This document shows positions 30,630 through 41,204 of a stretch of 64,000 nt of DNA, piece by piece. The notes under the pieces were generated by a model that had not been told where the DNA came from, searched no databases, and saw only the letters and a list, made by a program, of their open reading frames with translations. Source of the stretch: Diphasiastrum complanatum (lineage: Eukaryota > Streptophyta > Lycopodiopsida > Lycopodiales > Lycopodiaceae); NCBI GenBank assembly GCA_029204225.1, contig CM055108.1:23780749-23844748 (forward strand), written 5' to 3'. Both the position numbers and the translations under genes were made by a program. Each line of letters opens with the position of its first letter. Within the stretch, counting starts at the first letter, position 1.

Positions 30630-32681
30630 ATGGGATCTGCTGGAGCATACCTTCTAGAAGCTAGTGAGAGGTTGAATTCTACAAATTATGCTATTTGGAA
30701 GGTTATAATGGAGTCACTCTTAGTGCTCCAAGACCTTTATGAGTTCTTGATTGAAGATGAAGATGAACCTCTAGGTGCACATGAGTTAGCTAGATACAAG
30801 AAGAGATCTAGGCTTGCACTTCATTGTGTGAAGATGAATGTGAGCAATGATTTGTTGAGAGAAGTATCAGCTTGTACTAATGCTAAAGAGGCTTGGGAAT
30901 CTTTAAAATCAATCTATGAGTCTAGCAACACTTCTAGAGTTCTTATGCTTAGAAATCAAATTTTGCAAAGCATGAGGAGAAGTGAGGAGAGTGCACAGGA
31001 TTATGTACTCAGAATCAAGTCTCTAAATAGGGAGTTGGCTTCCATTGGAGAGAAGATTCATGATGGAGAGCTTGTACAAATTGTCCTTAATGGTCTAGGA
31101 GATGACTTTGCAAATTTGGTCCAAAGTTTTGCCATCCAAGACACTTTGCCAACTATAGAAAAACTTCACAGTGTATTAGTGGCTGAAGAGTGTAGGATGC
31201 TCCATGCAAAATCTAGGATGAGTTCCTTGTCATTGCAAGATGGTGATGAGAAAGCCAATTTCTCATTCAAGGGCAAAAAGAAGACCAATGGAAAGAAGAA
31301 GCATCCAAAGGAGGCCAAAGAAGAGGATGATGCATCAAGCTCAAAGGACAAGTCAAAGCAAAAATGCTTCTTTTGTGGAAGGAAGGGGCATTATGCATCT
31401 GAATGCTACAAGAGGCTAAGAGCACAAGTGGAGGAGGACAAACAAGGAAACCTTGCAAAGGAGGAGGAGGATGAAGTAGATGTATTCTTGATGGCATCTA
31501 CATCCTCACCAACAAGCAATAGCAATTCAAGAGACAATTGGTGGATCGACAGTGGGGCTAGCTCTCACACTTGTGAAAAGGAACTTTTCTCAACCTTACA
31601 CTCTTTCAATGCTGCTAAAAAGTTTGTCTTTACTGCAAATGATGAAGAGTGTAGGATAGATGGTGTTGGCACCATCTCTTTGTGTCTAGAATCCTCAAAA
31701 TGCATGGATCTAGAAAATGTCCTTTATGTACCATCAATCACCAAGAATATGCTTAGTGTTGGTTTACTCTTAGAAAGTGGTTTGGATGTCCACTTTAAGC
31801 ATGGTGTTTGTTTCATCTTGAAGAATGATGTTTGCATTGCAAAGGGATTTAAGCATGGAAGATTGTTTAAGTTGGAAGCTAGTGTTGCTTTTGAAAGAAT
31901 GAGCTTGGCAAATGAGGAGATCACTCAAAAGGAGATCTTGGCAAAGTGTGATCTTGCTTGCATTGAGGAGGAGCATCAAAAGGAGGAAGATATTGAGAAT
32001 CAGCCTCAAAGCATGAGAGTTCCAAGGGAGTCCTCAATGACAATGGCCGAGTCATCAAATTGCATGCAAATTGTCCATTCAAGTGTGCATCTTGCAAGGG
32101 TGGTGAGCATTGGAGAGTCTACTATCTTTGAATACTTTTTGGAAAGTATTAGTAGACATGAGGTGACTTGTTTCTTACCTTTAAGATCCATGGTGTTTAT
32201 TACTTTGTATGACAAGACAATGAAATGGGATGCTTTGAAATCTACATTTGTTGTTGATAAAGCAATTTCATTGGATAACTATTTTTGTAATAGTTTGAAT
32301 AGAGTCATAAAAGATGAAACATCATTTGCTTTGAAAATCTTTGTGTCCACATGCTTTGTGCATGATCATTCCAATGTAAGGACCAAAGATTATCCTATTT
32401 CAATGATAGGAATAATGGTAGTATTTTGCTCTTCAAGTAGAGATTGTAGAATCTACTTGTTTTCAACCAAAGAATTTGTCAATGGTGGAAATGTGATCCG
32501 TCAAGAGTGGAAGATTTGTAAACTTGAAGAAGCACCTTTGGATCAACACATTATTCAATTCATTGATGTTTTGGAGTCAAGTCAAGTGGAGGATCAAGCT
32601 CAAGACCCGAGGACTCCAAGAAGAATCTTGAGTATCAAGATGGAGCCATCTAGGCTCAATCATATGGATCAAGCAAGATAA
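30630..32681 (+). CDS. copia gag-protease polyprotein with unusual C-terminal tail
   Basis: This 683-codon frame starts at the first ATG after the leader (MGSAGAYLLEASERL). The gag region (residues about 1-230) has LNSTNYAIWKVIMESLL and the UBN2-type EAWESLKSIYESSNTSRVLM. A CCHC knuckle CFFCGRKGHYASEC lies at about residue 246. The protease DSGASSHTC starts at about residue 307, followed by YVPSITKNMLSVG (about residue 366). Residues beyond about 430 (roughly 250) match no retroelement domain I know and include SVHLARVVSIGESTIFEYF, FCSSSRDCRIYLF and an acidic end. Gag would form particles and the protease would mature them. The tail stands where integrase would normally start. The frame looks whole. 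Confidence 0.85.
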   Translation: MGSAGAYLLEASERLNSTNYAIWKVIMESLLVLQDLYEFLIEDEDEPLGAHELARYKKRSRLALHCVKMNVSNDLLREVSACTNAKEAWESLKSIYESSNTSRVLMLRNQILQSMRRSEESAQDYVLRIKSLNRELASIGEKIHDGELVQIVLNGLGDDFANLVQSFAIQDTLPTIEKLHSVLVAEECRMLHAKSRMSSLSLQDGDEKANFSFKGKKKTNGKKKHPKEAKEEDDASSSKDKSKQKCFFCGRKGHYASECYKRLRAQVEEDKQGNLAKEEEDEVDVFLMASTSSPTSNSNSRDNWWIDSGASSHTCEKELFSTLHSFNAAKKFVFTANDEECRIDGVGTISLCLESSKCMDLENVLYVPSITKNMLSVGLLLESGLDVHFKHGVCFILKNDVCIAKGFKHGRLFKLEASVAFERMSLANEEITQKEILAKCDLACIEEEHQKEEDIENQPQSMRVPRESSMTMAESSNCMQIVHSSVHLARVVSIGESTIFEYFLESISRHEVTCFLPLRSMVFITLYDKTMKWDALKSTFVVDKAISLDNYFCNSLNRVIKDETSFALKIFVSTCFVHDHSNVRTKDYPISMIGIMVVFCSSSRDCRIYLFSTKEFVNGGNVIRQEWKICKLEEAPLDQHIIQFIDVLESSQVEDQAQDPRTPRRILSIKMEPSRLNHMDQAR

Positions 32682-32987
32682 GTTGTCTTTGGCAACATTA
32701 TTTATGCACTTAATATTTTCATGGATGTATCTTCAAGTGCACAAAATGCCTTGGAATCCATGGCTTGGCATGATGTTTAGTTTTGAAGTGTGCTACATGT
32801 ATATAGACACATTTATGGAACATCTTGTAAGGGATCCTCTAAGAGGTGGTGAAAGATCCTTCATGGACATCATTCTCTATTGGAGTCTCAAAAGTTCCTT
32901 CTTTGTAGCTGGATTTTTTAGACACTTCTAAAAGCTTTCATTGATCTATCAAGAGAGTTGTAAATAGATCAAGCGAAATTTGAGGAG

Positions 32988-33639
32988 TGTGAAGAATTGC
33001 CAAAAATTGGCAAATCTAGCTTGATCAAAGACCATGTAGAACATTGTAAATATTGTGTATAATTGGGTTCCACACATGTAAGTCCAATATGCCACGTGGA
33101 AAACCACTCCTAATATAGGTTAGGTCAAGTCAAGAGAGTTGGTCATGTCTATTTGGTGGTCATCCCTACTTTATAGGACCTACACCTAAGTTTAAGGTGA
33201 AAATTTGACCAACTAGCTACCTACCAAGCATAACTCTAGGAAATAGACTAGGGTTTCATTTAGGTCAAGGAGAGTGAGTTAACTTCCTTATTACATGCTA
33301 GAAATTCACCTAACTTCAAGAAGGAAGTCGAATTTGCTATGTATTCCCTCTCTCCATAGTGAGAAGATAGAAAATTTTTGGAGCGCATTGGCAATCTCAA
33401 GCTAGTTCACTATGTACATTGAGTTTTTGTGATCCAAATGAAACCAAATCAATTTCTACTTGTTTCTCAGGTTGAAGGCCGTACTACAGCCTGTAGTACA
33501 CACGTGTGGGCTCGGATTTCAATGTTTATCAATGCTTTTAATTGTTAATGCTTGTTGTTTGTCAAATTGCCAATCTAGATCAACTTTTTTGTGTCTAGTT
33601 TTTTGATAGATTGTTAAGCAAGCATCCAATCACTCTTGG
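32988..33639 (+). repeat. partial 3' LTR
   Basis: It starts TGTGAAGAATTGCC after a purine-rich stretch (TTTGAGGAG) and follows the 5' LTR up to about 33639, where sequence of the surrounding minus-strand copia RT begins. Since the right end is not complete, the target-site duplication cannot be read. Confidence 0.8.
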
Positions 33640-34200
33640 TGCTTGCTTAAGTCCATAAAGACTTTTGAAGAGCAATAAAACTTTGGATTCCTCACCATGC
33701 TTGATGAATCCTTGTGGTTGCTCCATATAGATTTCCTCCTCAAGATATCCATTGAGAAAAGCATTGGAAACATCTAATGAGAACGCCTTCCATTTGAAAT
33801 AGCAAGCAATAGATATGATGATCCTTATTGTCACCATATTTGCAATGGGTGCAAAGATTTCTTCATAATCAAGGCCTTGGATTTGAGCAAATTCTTTTGC
33901 ACATACCCTTGCTTTGTACTTGTTGATGGTGCCATCATGATTGTACCCAATAATATGCTTTTTGGATGGAAGATCCACAAGCTCCCATGTATTGTTGGTG
34001 ATCAAAGCATCATACTCTTGCTTCATATCCTCATACCACTCCTTTGAATGGAGTGCATCTGGGACACATCTTGGCTCTTTATGTGATATAAAAAAGGCAT
34101 AATTGGTGGATTCAACATCCACTTTCTTGCCTTTATCAATGTATGAGAGCCTCTTGGGCTTGGATCTCTCTCTCATAGACCTTCTTGGTGAGAACACATG
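33640..34200 (-). pseudogene. copia reverse transcriptase, N-terminal half (fossil)
   Basis: It contains YEDMKQEYDALITNNTWELV, IGYNHDGTINKYKARVCAKE, GLDYEEIFAPIANMVTIRI, FSLDVSNAFLNGYLEEEIYM and SLYGLKQAP, the usual order of copia RT. The sequence meets the 3' LTR of the inserted element at 33639/33640. Confidence 0.85.
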
Positions 34201-34224
34201 AGGATCTCCTCCTCAGACCTCGAC

Positions 34225-34935
34225 CCCATCACTTCTTGACTATCATCAATAGAGATAATAGGTGATGCATCTTGAGATGCCTTGATCTCGGCCCCTTCCA
34301 AGGTAGATTTTTTGTCTTCATGAAAAGTGACATAACTTTGGAAGTAGAGAGTATATAGACTCTATAGGCCTTCTTGGTGGATGAATATCCAACCATGATC
34401 CCTTTCCTTGAGCTTGGTTCATCTTTCTTTCCTGTCTCCAAGGGAATATGAGCAAATCCAATACTTCCAAAGATTCTAAGGTGATCAACCTTAGACTTCT
34501 TCTTGAATAAGACTTCATGCGGTGTCTTCCAAGAGCAAGGTGGAGGAGTTTGTTGCATAGATAGTTGGCACAATTGATAGCCACTCCCCAGAAATCCTTA
34601 GGCAAGGATGCTTCAATTCTAAGTGCTTTGGCACACACACAAAGATCAATTCTTCCTCTCGGCCACCCCATTTTGAGAAGGGGAATAGGCACAAGAGAAC
34701 TCCCTTTTGATGCCTTATTGCTCACAAAAATCATGAAATTTGTTGGAGATGTATTCTCCACTCCATCACACCTCAAAGCTTTGATCTTGCAGGAGAGTTG
34801 CTTCTCAACATAGGCTTTGAACTTGTTAAAGTAATCAAACACCTTGTATGTTAAAGATAGAAGTTTTAACCATGGTATCTTGTGTAATCATCAATAAATG
34901 TAACAAAACAAGTAGCTTCTCCCTTGCTTTTGCAT
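34225..34935 (-). pseudogene. copia integrase (fossil)
   Basis: Integrase core features on the minus strand include FNKFKAYVEKQLSCKIKALR and KDFWGVAINCANYLCNK, then the end region KVDHLRIFGSIGFAHIP and GYSSTKKAYRVY. It is broken and continuous in order with the RT at 33640-34200. Confidence 0.8.
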
Positions 34936-35883
34936 GATGGAGTTTTTGAACTATTTCTTCAGTGTGAAGAAACTTCACCCTTCATAAACTTGGGACCCAA
35001 CTTTTATTTCAGCTTGAAAATTCCAATGAAGTTGCAATGCATTTTGCACTTCAGACCCCTTTCATTGAAGTTCAAGTGGAAACTCAACAGATCCCATGGT
35101 CCTCCCAAATCTGACGGCCTCTCCCCGAATGCCTCATCACAACCGTTAATTATTTGGAGACTTAATCTAATGGTGTAGCGAGCTCCTGCGCGCTGATCCA
35201 TGGTCTTCTGGCTGCTATGCTTCTACACACTATGGCCCCATTCTTGATGGCCACGCGCGATGGCCCATGGGCTTCCCTCCTCTTCTCTTTCAACTCCTCG
35301 AGCTTCTGTTTGCTGTTTTTCTAGCGATGGCTGCCAGGTTCAGATAACTCCACCTCTTCCAACATTCCACGGCCGCTCACACCCTCCTCAATGCTGATTC
35401 TACTCATAGGGCACCCACTATCAGTCATTGATAGCTCAAGAAGAGGTTATGTGTGGAGAAAAATCCACCACTTTATACTTCTAAACCCTAGCCAGAGAAG
35501 GAAGAATTTTCTTGGGCTTTATACAACAATTCTCAATGGTTCTTGCAGCTCATCCTCTTGACTGAGGTCGCCCTACTGTATGGAATCTTGTGCTTTAGAC
35601 CATTCATCAAATGGTGTCCGTTTGGATGCACACCAACTGTGAACACAAGGCAGCCTCTCTACAGAATTTAAGAATTCCATTTTTTTGATTTTTAGATTCA
35701 GTCGACAAACCATGTCTCCGAATTTGTCCACAGTTCTGAGCTTGACAAGCCTTTGTATGCTCAAAACTGTGCACCAGTGCTTCACTTTTCACTTTCTACC
35801 CACTGTAGACCCCGAACTCTCAAAAAACTCTTCTCCTAAGTCTATCTTCAACAACTACACTGTATTGTGTACACTCCCTGTAC
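34936..35883 (-). other. unassigned leader-like sequence
   Basis: This sits between a copia primer site (35884-35896, minus) and the integrase relic. The 35100-35420 part is GC-richer than its neighbours. Two short open frames on the minus strand (about 35573-35792) show no known motif. It would be the place for leader and gag of the minus-strand copia element, but no gag motif is visible. A different, gene-poor element is an alternative. Confidence 0.35.
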
Positions 35884-36242
35884 GACTCTGATACCAACTT
35901 AGAATTTGCTCCAACAGGATTACAGATCATGCAACACAAGAACACAGACATAAAGCACTCTCCACTCCAAGCTCACGTAGCAACTATATTTCTCAAAACC
36001 AAAATACACTGTACATATAGTTTTTCACTATGGCAACCCATGCATGGCCTAGGTTGTCGTTGACGAGACACATGTCCCGTCGACTCGCCTCGTGGCGAGG
36101 CCAACTAGTTCGTATCCACTGATAGGACCCACAGTACAATAACACAGTAGCTCTACTTTAATTCTAACTATTGAACTCACCTCAATTGATTACAAAAAGT
36201 AGACCTCCCTTCAGCCTTCTTTTTCAAAAAACTTAAGTGACA
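35884..36242 (-). mobile_element. copia-type LTR end with primer site
   Basis: The reverse complement at 35884-35896 is TGGTATCAGAGTC, a copia primer site. Upstream on the minus strand (35897 to about 36242) lies LTR-like sequence with two hairpins, CTCGCC-tcgt-GGCGAG at 36084-36099 and GACGAGAC/GTCCCGTC at about 36063-36082. The outer border (a TG near 36242) is a guess. Confidence 0.5.
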
Positions 36243-36260
36243 ATGTAGAAGAGAAGGCTC

Positions 36261-36998
36261 ATGTGGGCTTATAGTCAATGGGTCCACCTGTTGGAGGATG
36301 CAAGCTACACACACTGGGCTACTTCCGTAAAGGCATCCTTTGAGGACATCACACTTTTTAGAAAGCTTATAGGCTCCTTTATCTATTTGACAATCACTAG
36401 ACCAGATTTGAGTTATTGTGTGAGCAAGTTAAGTCAACACATGCAAGGTCCTTTGATACATCATTGGAAAAGTGCCAAAAGAGTACTTAACTATATCTCT
36501 TCTACTAAATTTTTTGGCATTCTCTATCAAGGATCTAACTTGCACTTGAGGGCATACTCGGATTCGGATTTTGCAGGAGACAAGATGGATAGGAAATTCA
36601 TTTGTGGAGGAGTGATATCTTGGCTTTCCAAAAAGCAAGATACTATCTCACTTTCCTCTTGTGAAGCCGAGTTCAAGGCCTTAACTTCAACAACAAAAGA
36701 ACTCCATTGGTTAAAAATACTTTTGGAGGAGCTTCAAGCGATAAAGGCCAACAAGATCTCTTGCATATATTGTGATAATCAAGCATCTCAACAAATTGCT
36801 ACAAATCCTATCTTCCATGCTAGAACAAAGCATATTGAGATAGCTCATCACTGTGTGAGGGAGAAGGTGCAATCCAAGGAGGTACAGCTTCATCATGTGC
36901 CATCATTCAAGTGCATAGATGATATCTTAACCAAACTTTTCAAGTTAAGATTTTCTCTTTTAATTGTAGATAGATACACATTGAATTTACCAAGTTAG
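36261..36998 (+). pseudogene. copia RNase H domain (fossil)
   Basis: It contains LTITRPDLSYCVSKLSQHMQ, AYSDSDFAGDKMDRKF, ISWLSKKQDTISLSSCEAEF, IYCDNQASQQIATNPIFHAR and TKHIEIAHHCVREKV. This is the standard C-terminal RNase H of copia polyproteins. It is related to, but clearly different from, the minus-strand relic at 28735-29125. Confidence 0.87.
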
Positions 36999-37011
36999 AA
37001 TTGAGGAGGAC

Positions 37012-37882
37012 TGTTGAAATTGTCACTTCCAACTTGGTTGATTTAATATGTTAATCTTAAGATCTAGGTTCATATTGAGATCTCACACGTGTGGAGCCTG
37101 TTCCCACGTGTGAAAGGAAGTAGAAAATGTACTTGTATATATCTAGATTCATTTTAGATAGATCTACACAAGTGTGGACTTGACTTTTAACTAGAATCTA
37201 AGAAAAAGTCATTTTGGTCAATTTCCTTGTAATTAGCTTGCACTTCCATGTGAATGAGTAAATGCTCCCACATGTCAAGATGATGTTCACACGTGTGGAT
37301 ATCAATTTACTTGATAAGATGTACATATTCTCCTAGATCCTATTTTATAGAGAAGATTCCTATTTTAGTGGAGACTAGCATTTGGATTCTAGCTAGTAGG
37401 ATAAGTCAACTTTGATCTATGAGCATATCTTGCTCTTATTGGTGGATCTACATGATGTGGCACTATCCACACGTGTGAAGACCTATTGGACCAGTATACA
37501 GGTTGTTCATATACTTGATCTATAAAGAGAGCACCAAATCTAATGAGAAGTTGATGAGAGATTTCCATTCTAGCAATTTGCTTGAGATTGCCACATTAGA
37601 CTTTTAATTTTATGCTTGGAATGCTATCATAAGTTAAAGTACTTTGCTCTCTAGTCACAGTCCGTACAGTGACTATTTTCCACACGTGTGAGGCTGTCCT
37701 TGGTAGATTTGTGGTGTTACATTCACTGATCTTGCTAAATAGTTATTGATTTGCTTCTAGATTAAGATCTAGTCAATAGAACTTGATGAATCCATTGATT
37801 TGGCAATCAATACCTCTTGTAGATTGATTTGTACAATCAATCATTGTCCTAAAATTAGAAAATTCACATTGGAACATTGTCA
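37012..37882 (+). repeat. copia LTR with repeated CACACGTGTG
   Basis: It begins TGTTGAAATTG after the purine tract. Perfect CACACGTGTG palindromes lie at 37084-37093, 37288-37297, 37468-37477 and 37681-37690, with another CACGTG core at 37105-37110. CACGTG is the plant G-box bound by bZIP and bHLH factors. The right border is approximate. Confidence 0.65.
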
Positions 37883-38009
37883 ACCCCTCTCTCTTTCTTG
37901 CCACCAATTATGTGACCTCTTTGGATTCCTTTCTTCTCTCTTTTTCTTAGGGCCTCATTAAATTTGAGTCTCCATCTAAAATCTAGATTACGGTTTGCTC
38001 ACTATGCTC

Positions 38010-38800
38010 AACAATTCTTAAAGATCGTAGTGAAAGATATTGCTAAAGGATAGCCCCTTTTCTCCTCTCTCACCTGTCCAAAAGCCAATATGGTTTCATC
38101 AAAGGAAAATCTCTTTTTGACAACATTCTCAATGTTTTGTCTACCATTGACTCCTCTCTTTGGTTCAACTACTCGACCCTCGTGCTTAAGATAGATTTTG
38201 ATAAGGCTTTTGATCGTATCAGTTTACATGTTGCTCTTCCTTTGGCATCCCTGACTATATCATTAAAATCATTCACGCTCTATTCTCTTCTGCTTCATCT
38301 TCCATTCTTTTCTAGGATGTCCTTTCTTCCTCCTTCCCTATCTCTTGCGGCATCCCCTTACTTTCTTCCTTTTATCTTTCGAGGCGTACCTCTTGGACCA
38401 TAGCTTTTTACTGACAACCTGGTTGGTATTATTGAGCTTCATCGTCCTTCTGCCTCTCTCCTTCTCCTCGAGCTTGTTTGCTTATACAATATCTTTGATT
38501 CCTTTATCAAGTTTTAGAAATTTGATATTAGTGTCTCTCCCAGAATGCCTCCCAAGATGCTGCTCTTGACTGGTGTCAAGATTTAGCCCTTAACATCCTT
38601 CCACATGGCACCATCATCAGATATCTAGGCTTCTCTCTTGGTGCATCCCTTTCTAACAAAGACCATTTTAATTGAATTTTTGAGAGAATTAGGTCTGAAA
38701 TCCTACATTGAAATTCTTTCGACTTCTCCTTCCTCGCTAGACTCATTGTCCTCAATCTCATTATTTCCTCCTATTTTATGCACTTCTTCTTCATCTAGTT
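38010..38800 (+). mobile_element. L1-like LINE reverse-transcriptase fragment
   Basis: RT motifs are QYGFIKGKSLFDNIL (about 38090), LKIDFDKAFDRIS (about 38185), IPDYIIKIIHALFSSAS (about 38255) and a late motif LPHGTIIRYLGFSLGASLSN (about 38600), followed by FARLIVLNLIISSYFMHFFF-like sequence. The order fits plant L1-type LINEs. The YxDD box is not clear, several frame changes and stops are present, and both ends are missing. It abuts a copia RT relic at about 38815. Confidence 0.7.
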
Positions 38801-38814
38801 CCTCCCTCCTTTTG

Positions 38815-39728
38815 ACTCTCGAAAATCTCAACAATAAGCTCTTCACTTTTGCAGAATATCAAAGTGTCGTCCACATATACAGCTACAATGATGATCTTCC
38901 CATCTGTAATTCTTACATAAACATTGGAATCAGCTATTAGTGCTTGAATCCTGAGGACTTCAGGGCTTGATCTTTTTTCTTATACCATTGCCGTGCTGAT
39001 TGCTTCAGACCATAGATACTCTTGTGCATTCTGCATGCATAAGTAGGAAGTGAGTTTGAAATGTAGCCTGGGGGTTGATCCATGTAGACTTCTTCATCTA
39101 GCTCACCATGCAAGAACGTTGTTTTCTCGTCCACGATGTGAATCTTGAGATCATAACAGCTGCATATGCAAACAGTAGACTTAGGAACGAATGTTTCATG
39201 ACAGGAGAGAAGGTCTCAGCATAGTCGACACAGTATCTATGAGAAAACCCCTTTGCTACAAGTTTGGCTTTATACTTTGAAATATCTCCATTCGGTCCAT
39301 ACTTCAGCTTGTATACCCACTTGTATTGTATAGTCTTTCGCTTATCTAATAATGGCTGCAATGTCCATACCTCATTCTTCCTCATGGATTCCATCTCCTC
39401 ATCCATTTGTCCTTCTCTGGACATTCAATTGCTTCCTCGAATGTCTGTGGTTCTCCATTGAGCCAAAAAATTCTTCTGACATAGAAGCTGCGCTGCCTGG
39501 CACAAATCTTTCTGGTGCTCTTCGTTCTCTTGTCGATCTTCTAGGAGATCCTTCTGGTACTACAATGCTCTTGTCTTTATCTGATCTGCTAGGTCCGGAA
39601 CCATTTTGATTTATAAGTGTTGTAGCATTAGGCTGGCTTGCGAATCTTTCTTTGTTTGATTCGTCACTCAAATGAGGTACGACTCGAACATCTTTGTCTG
39701 AGTATTCGTCCTCTACTCCCTCTGTCAC
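38815..39728 (-). pseudogene. copia reverse transcriptase (fossil)
   Basis: It contains the RRSTRERRAPERF linker, MDEEMESMRKNEVWTLQPL, YKWVYKLKYGPNGDISKYKA, GFSHRYCVDYAETFSPVMKH, FLHGELDEEVYMDQPPGY, SIYGLKQSARQWYKK and YVDD near 38870. This is the canonical copia RT order. Confidence 0.85.
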
Positions 39729-39746
39729 AGTTGGTAGATCATAGTA

Positions 39747-40857
39747 CTATCTTCCAAGGACTTCATAACTGACATGATCATCGTTGGCCATTGTTCTGTT
39801 CTCATCAAATTTGATGTCTCTGACTGTCTTCACTGTGTTTGTCTTTGGCATATAGACTTTGTAGTATGACGAATGATTGTCATGTCCTACAAGATGTCCT
39901 TGTTCTGATTTCTCATCAAGCTTCTTTCGAAGCTTATCAAAAACATGTGCATATGATGCACAGCCAAAGATTCGAATATGAGTCAGATTGGGTTTTCTAC
40001 CCCACCAAAATTCGTGTGGTGTTGTGTGAGGAACACCAGATTTTCTTGTTCTGTTCTGAATGTAAGCAGCTGTAGCTACTGCTTCAGCCCACAACACTCT
40101 TGGAGCCTTTGAATAGGCCATCATGCACCTAGCAGCTTCCATTAGAGTCATGTTCCTTCTTCTACAACATTGTTGTGCTGCGGTGTATAAGATGCAGTTC
40201 TTCCGTGAATGATTTCTCAATCATTATAGAAATCAGTGAATCGATTTGAGATGTATTCTCCACCTTGATCTGTTCTGATCTGCTTCACTTTATTTCTTGT
40301 GCATCTTTCATGCTTCTGATTTATTGTGAATGAAGTAGACTCTAACAAACTTACTGTAATCATCAATAAAGGTGATATAATATTTCGAGTCTCCTACTGA
40401 GATCACGTTGAAAGATCCACAGGATGTCTGAATGTACTAGCTCCAGAATCTTTGTTGTTGTGTAGGAGTCCTTGACAAAAGGAGTACGTGACATCTTACC
40501 CTTCATACATGCATCACAGATCATCGAATTGGTTGCATTCGAGATGCTCACTCCTGTGATTGCTCCATGATGGCTTGCTTGATATAGTGCCATTGAATTC
40601 ATATGGCATAGTCTCCTGTGCCATAGAATCTCCGACGAATCATCATGGATTTGATGCACTTGATCTGCAGGTAGGCATACCTTCAAGTGATACAGGTCTT
40701 CTTTCTTTCTACCTTGAGTAATCAGTGTACTGGTGCTTGCATCAACAACATTGCATGCTTCGTCTGAGAATGTTATACGCATCCCTACATCAGCTACTAA
40801 AATCTTGTGAGTAAGTATCCCACATCTCCTTTGCTTTAGAGAGTGTAGCCAGGTCAA
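39747..40857 (-). pseudogene. copia pre-integrase and integrase (fossil)
   Basis: It contains SSEILWHRRLCHMNSMALYQ and SMICDACMKGKMSRTPF (His/Cys zinc-binding part), ELVHSDI at the start of the core, then MEAARCMMAYSKAPRVLWAE, AAYIQNRTRKSGVPHTTPHE and HIRIFGCASYAHV. The plus-strand relic at 57713-58170 belongs to the same family. Confidence 0.82.
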
Positions 40858-41191
40858 GAGTCAGGCTATCCTCAATGGATGATGATAACACGGCTAATAC
40901 CTTGTCATTATTCTCCCTCCATTTTCATAGCTCCTTGCTTGTAGTTGTAGGCATCTCCTCGGTGCCATCTACCCAGGGAAATAATCCTTCTCTCTTTAGT
41001 ATAAGCAAGGTCTTAACCTTCCATGCTAGGAAGTTAGATCATGATGAGTCAAGGATTGTATAGATCTTCGATTGTATACTACTTATTGAAGCCATTGCTG
41101 TGAATTGTGTTCTCACTTGTTAATGGTTCTTTGTCTTGAATGCTTAGCCTGTTGGATCTGATAGCTTTGTAGCTATGTCAGACTATGACAA

Positions 41192-41204
41192 GCTCTAATA
41201 CCAC
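41192..41204 (-). other. copia primer-binding site
   Basis: The reverse complement reads TGGTATTAGAGCT, a near match to the initiator-Met site, next to a TGATGAG LTR edge at 41205. Confidence 0.65.

Larger units (their letters stand above)
29126..33639 (+). mobile_element. non-autonomous copia element with gag-protease only
   Basis: The 5' LTR is 29126-29823, the primer site 29824-29836, the leader 29840-30629, one long gag-protease frame 30630-32681, a purine-rich tract before 32988, and a partial 3' LTR 32988-33639. Integrase, RT and RNase H are absent from the 4.5-kb interval, so movement would need enzymes from an autonomous relative. This matches the structure described as terminal-repeat elements with a gag gene. 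The frame looks whole. The LTRs differ by a few percent by eye, mostly in their first 120 bases, so the insertion is fairly recent compared with its surroundings. Confidence 0.82.
28735..34935 (-). mobile_element. Ty1/copia element interrupted by a younger element
   Basis: Minus-strand copia relic in two parts. Integrase (about 34930-34225) and the RT N-terminal half (34200-33640) lie to the right. RNase H (29125-28735) lies to the left. Between them sits the gag-only copia element 29126-33639 in the opposite orientation. The order integrase-RT-RNase H is the Ty1/copia order. No gag, protease or matched LTR pair was found. Broken, older than the element inserted in it. Confidence 0.75.
36250..37882 (+). 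mobile_element. Ty1/copia 3' end: RNase H, polypurine tract and LTR
   Basis: Plus-strand copia relic starting within RNase H. A purine tract GAGGAGG near 37003-37010 is followed by the LTR starting TGTTGAAATTGTC at 37012. The LTR end is uncertain (TTGTCA near 37882 is a candidate). Nothing upstream of 36250 belongs to it, so it is a truncated fossil. Confidence 0.72.
38815..41204 (-). mobile_element. Ty1/copia element, decayed
   Basis: Minus-strand order: primer site (about 41192-41204), gag N-terminus (about 41080-40860; NFLAWKVKTLLILKREGLF), gag-pre-integrase and integrase (40857-39747), linker and RT (39728-38815) ending with the catalytic VAVYVDDTLIF near 38870. RNase H and the 3' LTR are not seen; an L1-like LINE adjoins. 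The gag portion is much shorter than usual. Old and broken, with several breaks. Confidence 0.78.
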
